Source: Synechococcales cyanobacterium PMM_0002 (GTDB lineage Bacteria > Cyanobacteriota > Cyanobacteriia > Elainellales > Elainellaceae). Taken from it: a stretch of 13,255 bases of DNA. Shown here in pieces: positions 1 through 5,823 of this stretch (positions within the stretch are counted from its first letter, which is position 1; every line of letters starts with the position of its first letter). A program made the translations under genes and the position numbers. The stretch spans positions 1 through 13,255 of the forward strand of contig CASBQX010000135.1 in the NCBI GenBank assembly GCA_949127925.1, written 5' to 3'. Under the pieces are notes generated by a model. The model searched no databases, had not been told where the DNA came from, and saw only the letters and a list, made by a program, of their open reading frames with translations.

Positions 1-66
1 ATCGGTCATGGCGATCGCAAATGAAAATGATTAAACCACGCGATGTGCAACTTGCTTGGAAGCATT

Positions 67-119
67 GTGGGATGGGCATCTTGCCCGTCCAGCTTGAGCA
101 GACAAGATGTCTGCTCCAC
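67..119. repeat. Double-hairpin dispersed repeat, copy 1
   Basis: Two adjacent stem-loops sit inside a short outer stem. Outer arms are GTGG (67-70) and CCAC (116-119). The first hairpin pairs 71-78 with 82-89 (GATGGGCA/TGCCCGTC, one G-T pair) around a 3-base loop TCT. The second pairs 96-104 with 108-116 (GAGCAGACA/TGTCTGCTC, perfect) around the loop AGA. The same architecture and the GGGCAAGATGCCC-type core recur at 3699-3742. Such short palindromic repeats are common between cyanobacterial genes; mobilisation by a REP-type or IS200/IS605-type transposase is inference. Confidence 0.6.
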
Positions 120-221
120 GGAAGAAACAAGCCTTTGCCCGTTCAGCCTTCTAGGGAAACATCCTCATAGAGTAGAGCGATCGGAAACTCAACCCCGACG
201 CTATCTAGATTGATCCGGTCT

Positions 222-299
222 GCGGCCTGGTAGGCCGCGTAAAGCAATCATGGCGGAGTTTTCGGCCTAATGACTCCATTATGGGGTGGTTTTTAGGTC
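222..299. other. Structured block with nested stem-loops
   Basis: A perfect 7-bp stem GCGGCCT/AGGCCGC (222-228 with 232-238, loop GGT) is followed by a nested hairpin. Its outer stem is GGCCTA (264-269) with TAGGTC (294-299), and its inner stem is ACTCCA (273-278) with TGGGGT (282-287) around a 3-base loop. It could be a structured RNA, a repeat or a processing signal in the 3' flank of the dehydrogenase gene. I do not recognise the family. Confidence 0.35.
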
Positions 300-355
300 A
301 ATGATAAGCGTCGCCAAAGGGCGCATGAGGTTTGGTTAATCCACTCTACAGAATG

Positions 356-437
356 GCGATCGCCCTCCTCCGTCTTTCCCCGATTGCCGCCATAGCCACA
401 ATAATTAAGGCGATCGCAGCCAATGTGGAGCGATCGC
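356..437. repeat. Cluster of three HIP1 octamers
   Basis: GCGATCGC occurs at 356-363, 410-417 and 430-437, three copies in 82 bases. HIP1 is the highly iterated palindrome typical of many cyanobacterial genomes, and many further copies lie throughout this window, within and between genes. It is strong taxonomic evidence rather than a gene-specific signal. Confidence 0.85.
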
Positions 438-532
438 CCTAGCAGTCAGAATTAAACAAGTTCTGAATTGTGAGTGTTGAGTTGACCGCCTACCTGACAA
501 CTCAACCCTGGCAATTCAAACCTCATGGATGC

Positions 533-2005
533 CTACGCATCGCCAAAGGTGGTGAAATGCCAGCCCTTGCGCTGATCGCCCGTGATGTCAATCAACACAT
601 GTTTGACCACGGTATATTCTTCGAGCGCATAGTGCGACAGATCTTTGCCAATGCCGCTTTGCTTGAAGCCACCGTGGGGCATTTCGCTCCCGATCGCCAA
701 GTGATCATTAATCCACACCGTGCCGCACTGCATGGCTTTTGCCATCCGCATGGCGCGCTGCACATTCAGCGTCCAGCAGCTTCCGGCCAATCCATAGGGC
801 GTGTCATTGGCTAGCATCACCGCTTCTGCTTCGGTAGAAAAGCGTTTCACCACGGCGACGGGGCCAAAAATTTCTTCTTGGACGCAGTTTGCCGTTTGGG
901 GTGGATCGACCAAAATCGTGACGGGGAAGTAGAACCCCTCAGCCGGAACCGTGCCACAGGTAATCACTTCGATTCCCTGCTCTTTGGCTTCTTCCACATA
1001 GCCTTTGACTTTATGCCAATGTGCTTGGCTAGAGAGCGGCCCAATGTCGGTACCGTCGGCAAACGGGTCGCCAACTTTGACCTGTTTCGACAGTTCGGTA
1101 AAACGCGCTAGAAACTGGTCATAGACGTCATCTTGGACATAGATCCGGGTGGCGGCGGTGCAATCTTGACCCGAGTTGACGTAGACACCGACTACGGCAC
1201 CTTGGGCAGCAGCTTCAATATCGGCATCGGCGAAGACCACAAAGGGAGCTTTGCCACCCAGTTCTAAGGTGACGCGTTTAATCATCGGGCTAGCCAGTTC
1301 GGCGATTCGCCTGCCCGTGCGGGTGCTGCCTGTGAAGCTAATCATGCCAATATCGGGATGGGTGCAGAGGGCTTCACCCACTTCTGCGCCGCCTGTGACA
1401 ATGTTGATTAACCCGGCAGGTAGCCCCGATTCTAGGGCGATTTTGGCCAGTTCAATCGTAGTGGCCGGGGTATTGGGCGCAGGTTTGAGCACAACGGCAT
1501 TGCCAGCGGCGATCGCCGGAGCAATTTTCCAAACTGCCATCATCAGCGGGTAGTTCCAGGGCGTAATCGCACCCACCACCCCAATCGGTTCGCGCCGCAG
1601 CATACTGGTATAGCCGCCCACATATTCGCCAGCCGCCGCACCTTCTTGACGGCGCGCCACACCCGCAAAATAGCGAATATTGTCGATCGAGAACGGAATA
1701 TCACTGTTCACCGTCAGCTTTAGCGCCTTTCCAGCATTCTTACTTTCCAGGTGCGCCAGCTCTTCTGATTTGGCCTCCAGCGCATCGGCAAATTTCATCA
1801 TGGCCGCACAGCGTTCGCCATAGGACAGCGCCGCCCAGCCAAGTTGAGCGGCTTTGGCGGCGGCAACCGCACTTTCTACATCTGCTTTGCTGCCCGAGGC
1901 CACGGTCGCAAATGCGGTGCCGCTGGCAGGGTCAATCAGATCTTCGCTGCCAGTCGCAACCAGCTCGGCTCCAATCACCATCGGATAATGAATTAGCTTT
2001 TCCAT
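533..2005 (-). CDS. NAD(P)-dependent aldehyde dehydrogenase, gamma-aminobutyraldehyde dehydrogenase (PatD)-like
   Basis: A full-length 490-residue aldehyde dehydrogenase, expected in the cytoplasm, oxidising an aldehyde to its acid with NAD(P)+. Visible family residues are the PWNYP motif (Asn151, oxyanion hole), Lys174 in LKPAPNTP (cofactor), FTGSTRTG near 224-231, the general base Glu248 in ELGGKAP, the nucleophile Cys282 in SGQDCTAATR, and Glu378 in EEIFGPV. The C-terminal WINDHLAIGSEMPHGGFKQSG stretch (about 431-451) is the form seen in gamma-aminobutyraldehyde and betaine-aldehyde dehydrogenases; by recall PatD is closest, which would place it in putrescine-to-GABA breakdown. A tail of about 15 residues after VLIDITG lengthens it beyond PatD (about 474). 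The ATG is preceded by GAGGA at suitable spacing. It stands alone, divergent from the TPR gene, with no polyamine transaminase nearby, so the substrate is inferred. Family assignment is secure; betaine aldehyde remains an alternative. Confidence 0.93.
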   Translation of the reverse strand: MEKLIHYPMVIGAELVATGSEDLIDPASGTAFATVASGSKADVESAVAAAKAAQLGWAALSYGERCAAMMKFADALEAKSEELAHLESKNAGKALKLTVNSDIPFSIDNIRYFAGVARRQEGAAAGEYVGGYTSMLRREPIGVVGAITPWNYPLMMAVWKIAPAIAAGNAVVLKPAPNTPATTIELAKIALESGLPAGLINIVTGGAEVGEALCTHPDIGMISFTGSTRTGRRIAELASPMIKRVTLELGGKAPFVVFADADIEAAAQGAVVGVYVNSGQDCTAATRIYVQDDVYDQFLARFTELSKQVKVGDPFADGTDIGPLSSQAHWHKVKGYVEEAKEQGIEVITCGTVPAEGFYFPVTILVDPPQTANCVQEEIFGPVAVVKRFSTEAEAVMLANDTPYGLAGSCWTLNVQRAMRMAKAMQCGTVWINDHLAIGSEMPHGGFKQSGIGKDLSHYALEEYTVVKHVLIDITGDQRKGWHFTTFGDA

Positions 2006-2305
2006 AAAATCCTCATACAGAACTCAACAGGTAGAGCAGCTAGCCCCGGCTCTAAAGGTTGCACTACTGCCAAACGGCTGATTGCTTAAACAATAGCGAT
2101 TTGTGGCAACAACCTGCTGTATCAGGACGCTACAAGGTTGAGTTTTATTGCAGGGTTTAAAGGAGCGTAGGCAGGCGATCGCGATCTGGGCAAAATTGCT
2201 GTGAGTCAAGATTTATACAAGTAAAATATTTATACAAGTAAAATTATGTAGCGTTGAGTTCGACCCAAAGCTTTCACCTAAATCTTTTAAAGGCAGGAGA
2301 CGTTG
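2006..2305. other. Divergent intergenic region (dehydrogenase / TPR membrane protein)
   Basis: A 300-bp spacer between divergently transcribed genes. It contains a perfect 17-bp tandem duplication at 2211-2244, a HIP1-like site near 2176-2183, and the ribosome binding site AGGAG (2295-2299) for the plus-strand gene. GTA-N9-TAC occurs at 2221-2235, one base longer than the usual NtcA spacing, so I do not call an NtcA site. A 61-codon minus-strand ORF here has no sign of being a gene. Confidence 0.5.
2211..2244. repeat. Perfect 17-bp tandem direct repeat in a promoter region
   Basis: Two head-to-tail copies of ATTTATACAAGTAAAAT at 2211-2227 and 2228-2244, identical at every base and very AT-rich next to GC-rich genes. 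The pair ends 61 bases before the ATG at 2306, where promoter or operator elements would be expected. Each copy contains TATACA and TAAAAT, both possible -10 hexamers, so the duplication may have doubled a promoter or a regulator site. No -35 at clean 17-bp spacing is evident. Confidence 0.75.
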
Positions 2306-2899
2306 ATGGCGATCGAATTAATTTTGATTCTACTGGGTTTCCTGCTGTCGTTGATTGGAGGAATTTGGGGTCTAGTTTTAGCCTTTCAAGACAGTACCTT
2401 GTGGGGAGTCCTATACCTACTCGTGCCATTTGCCTCATTGGTGTTTGTGATCAAAAAATGGGGCAACCCAGCTGTAAAAAAGTCTTTCCTCCTCAGCCTG
2501 TTAGGGGCAGGACTAGCTGTCCTCGGCACTGTTCTGGGAGGACGGATGACACCTGCTTCCATTAGCATCAGCCCACCAGACTTAACTGGGTCAGTCCAAT
2601 TTCCCAATGAAGCGGCAATGCCGACAGATGTTGACTCAACTCCGATCCAGGCGGCTCCTCCCATCCCTCCATTGCCGCCTGCGCCGCCTGCCGCTACCAG
2701 TACGGCACCTGCCGCTGCTAGCCCCAATCAATCCTACGATTACCGCCAATCAATGCTGGTTGGCTATGCGGCCTTCGAGCAAAAGGACTATCAAACCGCG
2801 CTAATCAACTTTAAGCGTGCAGCCCAAGTCCGTCCGGCAGATAGCTACGCCGTCAAGGCCATTCAAAATACGGAAGCGGTACTGCAACAGGCTAAATGA
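2306..2899 (+). CDS. Small membrane protein with proline-rich linker and TPR-like C-terminus (function unknown)
   Basis: A 197-residue protein of three parts. Residues 1-80 hold three hydrophobic segments (about 5-27, 31-50 and 60-79), with the positive stretch KKWGNPAVKK between the second and third. Residues about 85-140 are a Pro/Ala-rich linker containing PPIPPLPPAPPAA. Residues about 144-197 carry one TPR-like helical pair (GYAAFEQKDYQTALINFKRA then a second helix with QVRPADSY between). This would place a short protein-binding module at the end of a flexible tether from the membrane. I chose the ATG at 2306 rather than the TTG one codon upstream because AGGAG at 2295-2299 is 6 bases from it. 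It is convergent with the CAP gene, 50 bp away. I do not recognise a named family and do not assign a function. Confidence 0.8.
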   Translation: MAIELILILLGFLLSLIGGIWGLVLAFQDSTLWGVLYLLVPFASLVFVIKKWGNPAVKKSFLLSLLGAGLAVLGTVLGGRMTPASISISPPDLTGSVQFPNEAAMPTDVDSTPIQAAPPIPPLPPAPPAATSTAPAAASPNQSYDYRQSMLVGYAAFEQKDYQTALINFKRAAQVRPADSYAVKAIQNTEAVLQQAK

Positions 2900-2949
2900 T
2901 GACAGAAATGTAAACTATACGCGTCTCAAGCTGGGGTTTAACAGATTGA

Positions 2950-3576
2950 TTAGCGGCGAGTTGGCGTGCCAAATACCTGTACCCAGTAGTGTCCATAGGC
3001 GGTAGAAGGCGCACTGACGTAGCCAAACCCAATTTGGGTGAAGTTGCGACTCAGCAGGTTCTGGCGATGACCGGGGCTGTTCATCCACTGCTGGATAGTT
3101 TGAGCCGGTGTGGCTCCACCAGCAGCAATGTTTTCGCCTGCAAAAGAGTAGGCGTATCCGGCTGCCTCTACCCTGGTCACTAAGGTAGAACCATTTGACC
3201 CGGTATGGCTAAAGAAATTATTGCGAACCATGTCTTCTGCATGACCCTGGGCAGCTTGGTCTAACTGGGGCGAGAGTTGCAGCGCTGGAACCCCTGCTTT
3301 GCGTCGTTCTTCGTTGGTCAATTGCAAAAGCTCGGCATCAAAGCGGCTCTGATTCGTGGGGGGACTGGGCTGCACCTGAGCAACCATATTGGGTTGGGCA
3401 TTGAGTGGGGCATTGAGTGGGGTATTGAGTGGGGTATTGAGTGGGGCGATCGCCCTCTGCTGAGCCGGAGCAGATGGCCGCACCGCCACCGCCAAGCCTG
3501 TCCCAATCGGCAGGATAGCCACCGCCAAGGCGCTTGTCAGGAAAAGTTTAGTCCGAAACCACTTAAATTGCATCAT
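2950..3576 (-). CDS. Secreted CAP-domain (SCP/PR-1-like) protein
   Basis: A 208-residue exported protein. Residues about 5-31 form a signal peptide or signal anchor (basic MMQFKWFRTK then a hydrophobic run to about 31). Residues 32-75 are a low-complexity Pro/Ala/Gln linker containing four PLN(T/A) repeats (45-60). Residues about 78-205 are a CAP domain. The four CAP cavity residues appear in order: His124 in FFSHTGS, Glu148 in AGENIA, His170 in NSPGHRQNLL and His196 in YGHYWVQVFG. Bacterial CAP proteins are extracellular or periplasmic; their biochemical role is generally unresolved, so I assign none. The start is uncertain between tandem ATGs (3574-3576 and 3571-3573): the AAAGG purine run abuts the first, which favours the second slightly. 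Convergent with the TPR gene and not in an operon. Confidence 0.92.
   Translation of the reverse strand: MMQFKWFRTKLFLTSALAVAILPIGTGLAVAVRPSAPAQQRAIAPLNTPLNTPLNAPLNAQPNMVAQVQPSPPTNQSRFDAELLQLTNEERRKAGVPALQLSPQLDQAAQGHAEDMVRNNFFSHTGSNGSTLVTRVEAAGYAYSFAGENIAAGGATPAQTIQQWMNSPGHRQNLLSRNFTQIGFGYVSAPSTAYGHYWVQVFGTPTRR
3398..3445. repeat. In-gene 12-bp minisatellite, four copies
   Basis: Four tandem units of G(C/T)ATTGAGTGGG at 3398-3409, 3410-3421, 3422-3433 and 3434-3445. The first two are identical, as are the last two, which suggests stepwise duplication. The unit is a multiple of three, so slippage changes the CAP protein linker by whole PLN(T/A) repeats without shifting frame. A HIP1 octamer begins immediately after, at 3446. 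Confidence 0.9.
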
Positions 3577-3698
3577 CCTTTTATCAACCGCCCATCAACA
3601 ATGTTCAATGAATCAGACCGCATTTCTTTAAGACCCGATTCCCTCAGAAAAGTTCCCAGCCAGTCTAGTAGTCTGAGGCGTAAACCTGCCTACCGTTC

Positions 3699-3742
3699 GT
3701 AGTGCAGGCTTCCAGCCTGCGCGGGCAAGATGCCCGCACTAC
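3699..3742. repeat. Double-hairpin dispersed repeat, copy 2
   Basis: The outer arms GTAGT (3699-3703) and ACTAC (3738-3742) enclose two perfect 7-bp hairpins. They are GCAGGCT/AGCCTGC (3704-3710 with 3714-3720, loop TCC) and GCGGGCA/TGCCCGC (3721-3727 with 3731-3737, loop AGA). Copy 1 (67-119) has the same plan and the same GGGCA-AGA-TGCCC core, with different bases in the stems, as compensatory changes would give. Confidence 0.65.
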
Positions 3743-3825
3743 AGTAGCCAAACTTGCGCCGTCTTTATACTAGCCAGACAACTGCCAAGCCCCCTTGACT
3801 AGCGGTGAGATTGGCTGAGATCACG

Positions 3826-3872
3826 CACTGTGCAGCTTAAACCCAGGCACCTGGATTTTAAACTGCACAGTG
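3826..3872. repeat. 47-bp near-perfect palindrome 3' of the SDR gene
   Basis: The arms CACTGTGCAG (3826-3835) and CTGCACAGTG (3863-3872) are perfectly complementary. After one mismatch, TTAAA (3837-3841) pairs with TTTAA (3857-3861). After a small internal loop, CCAGG (3843-3847) pairs with CCTGG (3850-3854). It starts 15 bases beyond the SDR stop codon, where an intrinsic terminator would sit, but no U-tract follows on either strand. A transcript-end stabiliser, a rho-type end or a small palindromic mobile repeat are alternatives. Confidence 0.7.
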
Positions 3873-3887
3873 GAGCATATGTTGTTT

Positions 3888-4721
3888 CTACAGGGCCGAC
3901 GAGGAAACAGGGGCATGAGGATCGCGACGATGCAATCTCGAAGCAGCGGGTCGTGGTGGTGGGGCAGACCAATAGACGATCTTTTCGACTAGCCAGGGAG
4001 CGGCACGATTAACCCATGCTGCCAGGTGACTTTGCCACCCGACCAAGATTTCTGGAGCTTCTGTCCGCAGCCCCCGCATGAAAGTTTTTGCCACCTGCTG
4101 CGGCGTCATCGGCATAATTCCTTGGAACCAATCCAGCTCTTTTACCATGTCTGTGTCGGTCAAGGTGGGCAGCAGTGCTGTCACCTGCACATTGTGGGGA
4201 GCTAGCTCACTCCGCAGGGCTTGGGTGAACCCTAGAATGGCAAACTTGGTGGCTGAATAGGTGGCCATCGTGGGCGCGGCTACCTTTCCCATCAGACTGG
4301 AGACATTGACAATGCGGCCTTCGCGCTGCGACACCATGCGGCGAGCCACCATGCGGGTGATGCTGTACATGCCAATTAAATTGACGGCAATTTCTTGCTC
4401 TACCTGCGGCAGGCGAGATTGTAAAAACGGGCTTTGGTGCGCCACCCCGGCACAATTGACCAGCAGATGGATGGGGCCATAATTGCGCCAGACTTGGGCG
4501 ATCGCCACACTGACATCGGCGGGCTGGGTCAAATCAAGCGGCACCACAATCGCGTTGCAGTCCAACAATTCCACCTCACTGGCCACCTCTTCTAGCCGTT
4601 GCCGATTGCGGGCAATGAGGATCAGCCGGGTGACACCATGGCGGGCTAGTTCAATGGCGATCGCCCGACCAATGCCGCGAGAAGCTCCGGTTACCAGAGC
4701 TGTTTTTCCTTGTACGTCCAT
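3888..4721 (-). CDS. Short-chain dehydrogenase/reductase (classical SDR)
   Basis: A 277-residue SDR with a Rossmann fold for NAD(P)(H). The cofactor motif TGASRGIG is at 11-18 and NCAG at 89-92. The catalytic tetrad is complete: Asn114, Ser142 (NVSS), Tyr155 and Lys159 (YSATK). Arg15 in the glycine motif and IARNR at 36-40, with no acidic residue at the end of beta-2, fit NADPH preference. The core ends near 235; a hydrophobic stretch with Trp residues (about 234-252) and a Pro/Arg-rich tail follow, which could touch membrane. I start at the ATG at 4719-4721 because MDVQGKTALVTG is the usual SDR beginning and GAGGG lies 10 bases upstream. The frame stays open upstream to 4865, but those 48 codons look like non-coding sequence. 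It is a monocistronic gene with no pathway neighbours, so the substrate cannot be stated. Confidence 0.9.
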   Translation of the reverse strand: MDVQGKTALVTGASRGIGRAIAIELARHGVTRLILIARNRQRLEEVASEVELLDCNAIVVPLDLTQPADVSVAIAQVWRNYGPIHLLVNCAGVAHQSPFLQSRLPQVEQEIAVNLIGMYSITRMVARRMVSQREGRIVNVSSLMGKVAAPTMATYSATKFAILGFTQALRSELAPHNVQVTALLPTLTDTDMVKELDWFQGIMPMTPQQVAKTFMRGLRTEAPEILVGWQSHLAAWVNRAAPWLVEKIVYWSAPPPRPAASRLHRRDPHAPVSSSAL

Positions 4722-5063
4722 AACTTTGAAACCCTCTATTTTTTGGGCTATGCTGCTTTGATCAAACCGATTTGCAAACTTTGGCGATCGCAAATTAGGC
4801 TGACTGCGCAACAAAACCATGTGCAGCAGATGCAAGTGCAGCAGATAAATAAACCAATCGATCAATTAACCAATAAATAAATCACAGAACCGAACAAAGT
4901 CCGCTATTGGACGGCTCAATTCATCAGTAGGCAATGACCAGATGAATGATCAGCGTCATAGCAGGAACATTAGTTCATCCAACAGCAGAAACATGAGATT
5001 GACACAGGGGGAACTGACTAGCCGTTCCAGCGAGCAGGGAGCCAAACACCCTAGCTGGGAGAT

Positions 5064-5306
5064 GTGGCAAGGCTAACAACACCAATCAATCAAGGCTCTA
5101 AAACCAAAGTCCAAGCCATCATGCGGGCAATACAAGCGGGCAAGAATCATTGGGGCAACATTGAAGCCGCACTGGAGCACTGTGCCAACACCAATGTAGA
5201 AAAGCGTAAAAAATCAGTAAAAAAAGATCAGTCAGGTTTGGATCACTACACGAGCGGGACAAAGAGAACCGAACCTAAATCATCAAATCACCGTAAAGGC
5301 TGCTAA
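5064..5306 (+). CDS. Doubtful small basic ORF
   Basis: An 80-codon frame starting at GTG with GGGAG only 2 bases upstream, too close for a good ribosome binding site. The product is hydrophilic, with a Lys/Arg-rich second half (EKRKKSVKKDQ near 46-56) and a possible helix in IRAIQAGKNHWGNIEAALE-like sequence near 19-37. There is no family I recognise, and it overlaps a competing 44-codon frame (4942-5076). It is the only frame of any length in this gap and is listed for that reason alone. Confidence 0.15.
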   Translation: MARLTTPINQGSKTKVQAIMRAIQAGKNHWGNIEAALEHCANTNVEKRKKSVKKDQSGLDHYTSGTKRTEPKSSNHRKGC

Positions 5307-5529
5307 AGCGAACCTCTAGTTTTTAACAGGGAAGATAGACAACTCAACCTAGCCATTGGCAACCAAATAGCGCTGACCTGTGACGAGTGGTCACAGAGTT
5401 TGCATTAACGCAATTCATGGATGATATGTCTCCTTCCATCGTAATCATTGACTCTAAGTCAACCTGCTTGCTCTGACGTTAGCAACTGATTTACAGACCT
5501 GCAACACTTTTTAATCAAACAGGTTAACT

Positions 5530-5558
5530 GTTACATTTGTTAACAAATCGTTCACAAA
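5530..5558 (+). promoter_or_regulatory. HLR1-like direct repeats (candidate RpaB site) over a 14-bp palindrome
   Basis: The HLR1 element of cyanobacteria is two copies of (G/T)TTACA(T/A)(T/A) separated by two bases. Here GTTACATT (5530-5537) matches fully. After TG, TTAACAAA (5540-5547) matches 7 of 8. A third half-site-like TTCACAAA (5551-5558) also matches 7 of 8, one base out of the 10-bp phase. The second half overlaps the perfect palindrome ATTTGTTAACAAAT (5535-5548). No annotated gene starts close by, so the target is unknown; the nearest real start in this direction is absent. Confidence 0.35.
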
Positions 5559-5823
5559 GCAGTTCGCCCGATCCCGGCTTTGACTCAATTCACAGCAAAT
5601 TCATGCGGAGCACCCACTCTAGATCGGCGATCAAGTGGAACTTTATCGTCTAGAAACCAAAAACGATTCTGAGAAAATGACCCGTGCTCTTCAGAAATCT
5701 GAGTGGTGCCCAAAATTAATTTCTGCCAGATTTTAATATTGAGCCGGATCTACCCTAGAGGGGGAAAGGTACAGCCCAGCGGCATTTGAGTAGTTTCACG
5801 GAGAATTTGCTCAAGCCCTCTGC

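Larger units (their letters stand above)
1..532. other. Non-coding region downstream of the aldehyde dehydrogenase gene
   Basis: No reading frame here looks like a real gene; the only long open stretch (about 3-170, +) simply reads through a hairpin repeat. The region holds HIP1 octamers at 11-18, 356-363, 410-417 and 430-437, a double-hairpin dispersed repeat at 67-119, and a second block of stem-loops at 222-299. A weak stem TCAGAA/TTCTGA (447-452 with 461-466) lies in the 3' flank of the minus-strand gene that ends at 533, but no U-tract makes it a convincing terminator. Confidence 0.6.
3577..3887. other. Intergenic region with two palindromic elements
   Basis: No gene is visible in these 311 bases between the start of the CAP gene and the end of the SDR gene. 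The content is structural: the second double-hairpin dispersed repeat at 3699-3742 and a 47-bp near-palindrome at 3826-3872. The CAP gene promoter should lie in the first part, but I see no convincing -10/-35 pair. Confidence 0.6.
4722..5823. other. Gene-poor 1.1-kb region upstream of the SDR gene and 3' of rarA
   Basis: No ORF here is convincing. The best two overlap each other on the plus strand: 4942-5076 (44 codons, ATG) and 5064-5306 (80 codons, GTG). The right part, 5520-5560, holds a 14-bp perfect palindrome and an HLR1-like set of direct repeats. The stretch is visibly more AT-rich than the flanking genes and has few HIP1 sites. Both neighbouring genes point left, so a promoter for the SDR gene should be here; an unannotated small RNA is possible. 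I see no clear terminator for the rarA transcript. Confidence 0.5.

Noticed and set aside
470..814. Plus-strand 114-codon frame over the 3' end of the dehydrogenase gene
   Set aside because: It is antisense to a strongly conserved enzyme and its product has no family character; a shadow of the real gene.
2024..2209. Minus-strand 61-codon frame between the divergent genes
   Set aside because: No ribosome binding site, Cys/Ser-rich random-looking product, and it occupies the space where the promoters should be.
2221..2235. NtcA site GTA-N9-TAC upstream of the dehydrogenase
   Set aside because: The spacing is one base longer than the consensus N8, it lies over 200 bp from that gene's start, and it arises automatically from the 17-bp duplication.
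3398..3445. CRISPR-like array
   Set aside because: Units are 12 bp with no spacers and encode an in-frame peptide repeat.
4722..4865. 48-codon N-terminal extension of the SDR protein
   Set aside because: The family starts at the MDVQGKTALVTG position and a ribosome binding site precedes that ATG; the extension contains a HIP1-like site and AT-rich non-coding-like sequence.
4942..5076. 44-codon plus-strand ORF starting ATG
   Set aside because: Low-complexity Ser/Arg/Asn-rich product, no clear ribosome binding site, and overlapped by another doubtful frame.
5580..5608. Sigma-70 type promoter with TTGACT at 5580-5585
   Set aside because: No -10-like hexamer lies at 16-18 bp spacing, so the -35 match alone is not support.
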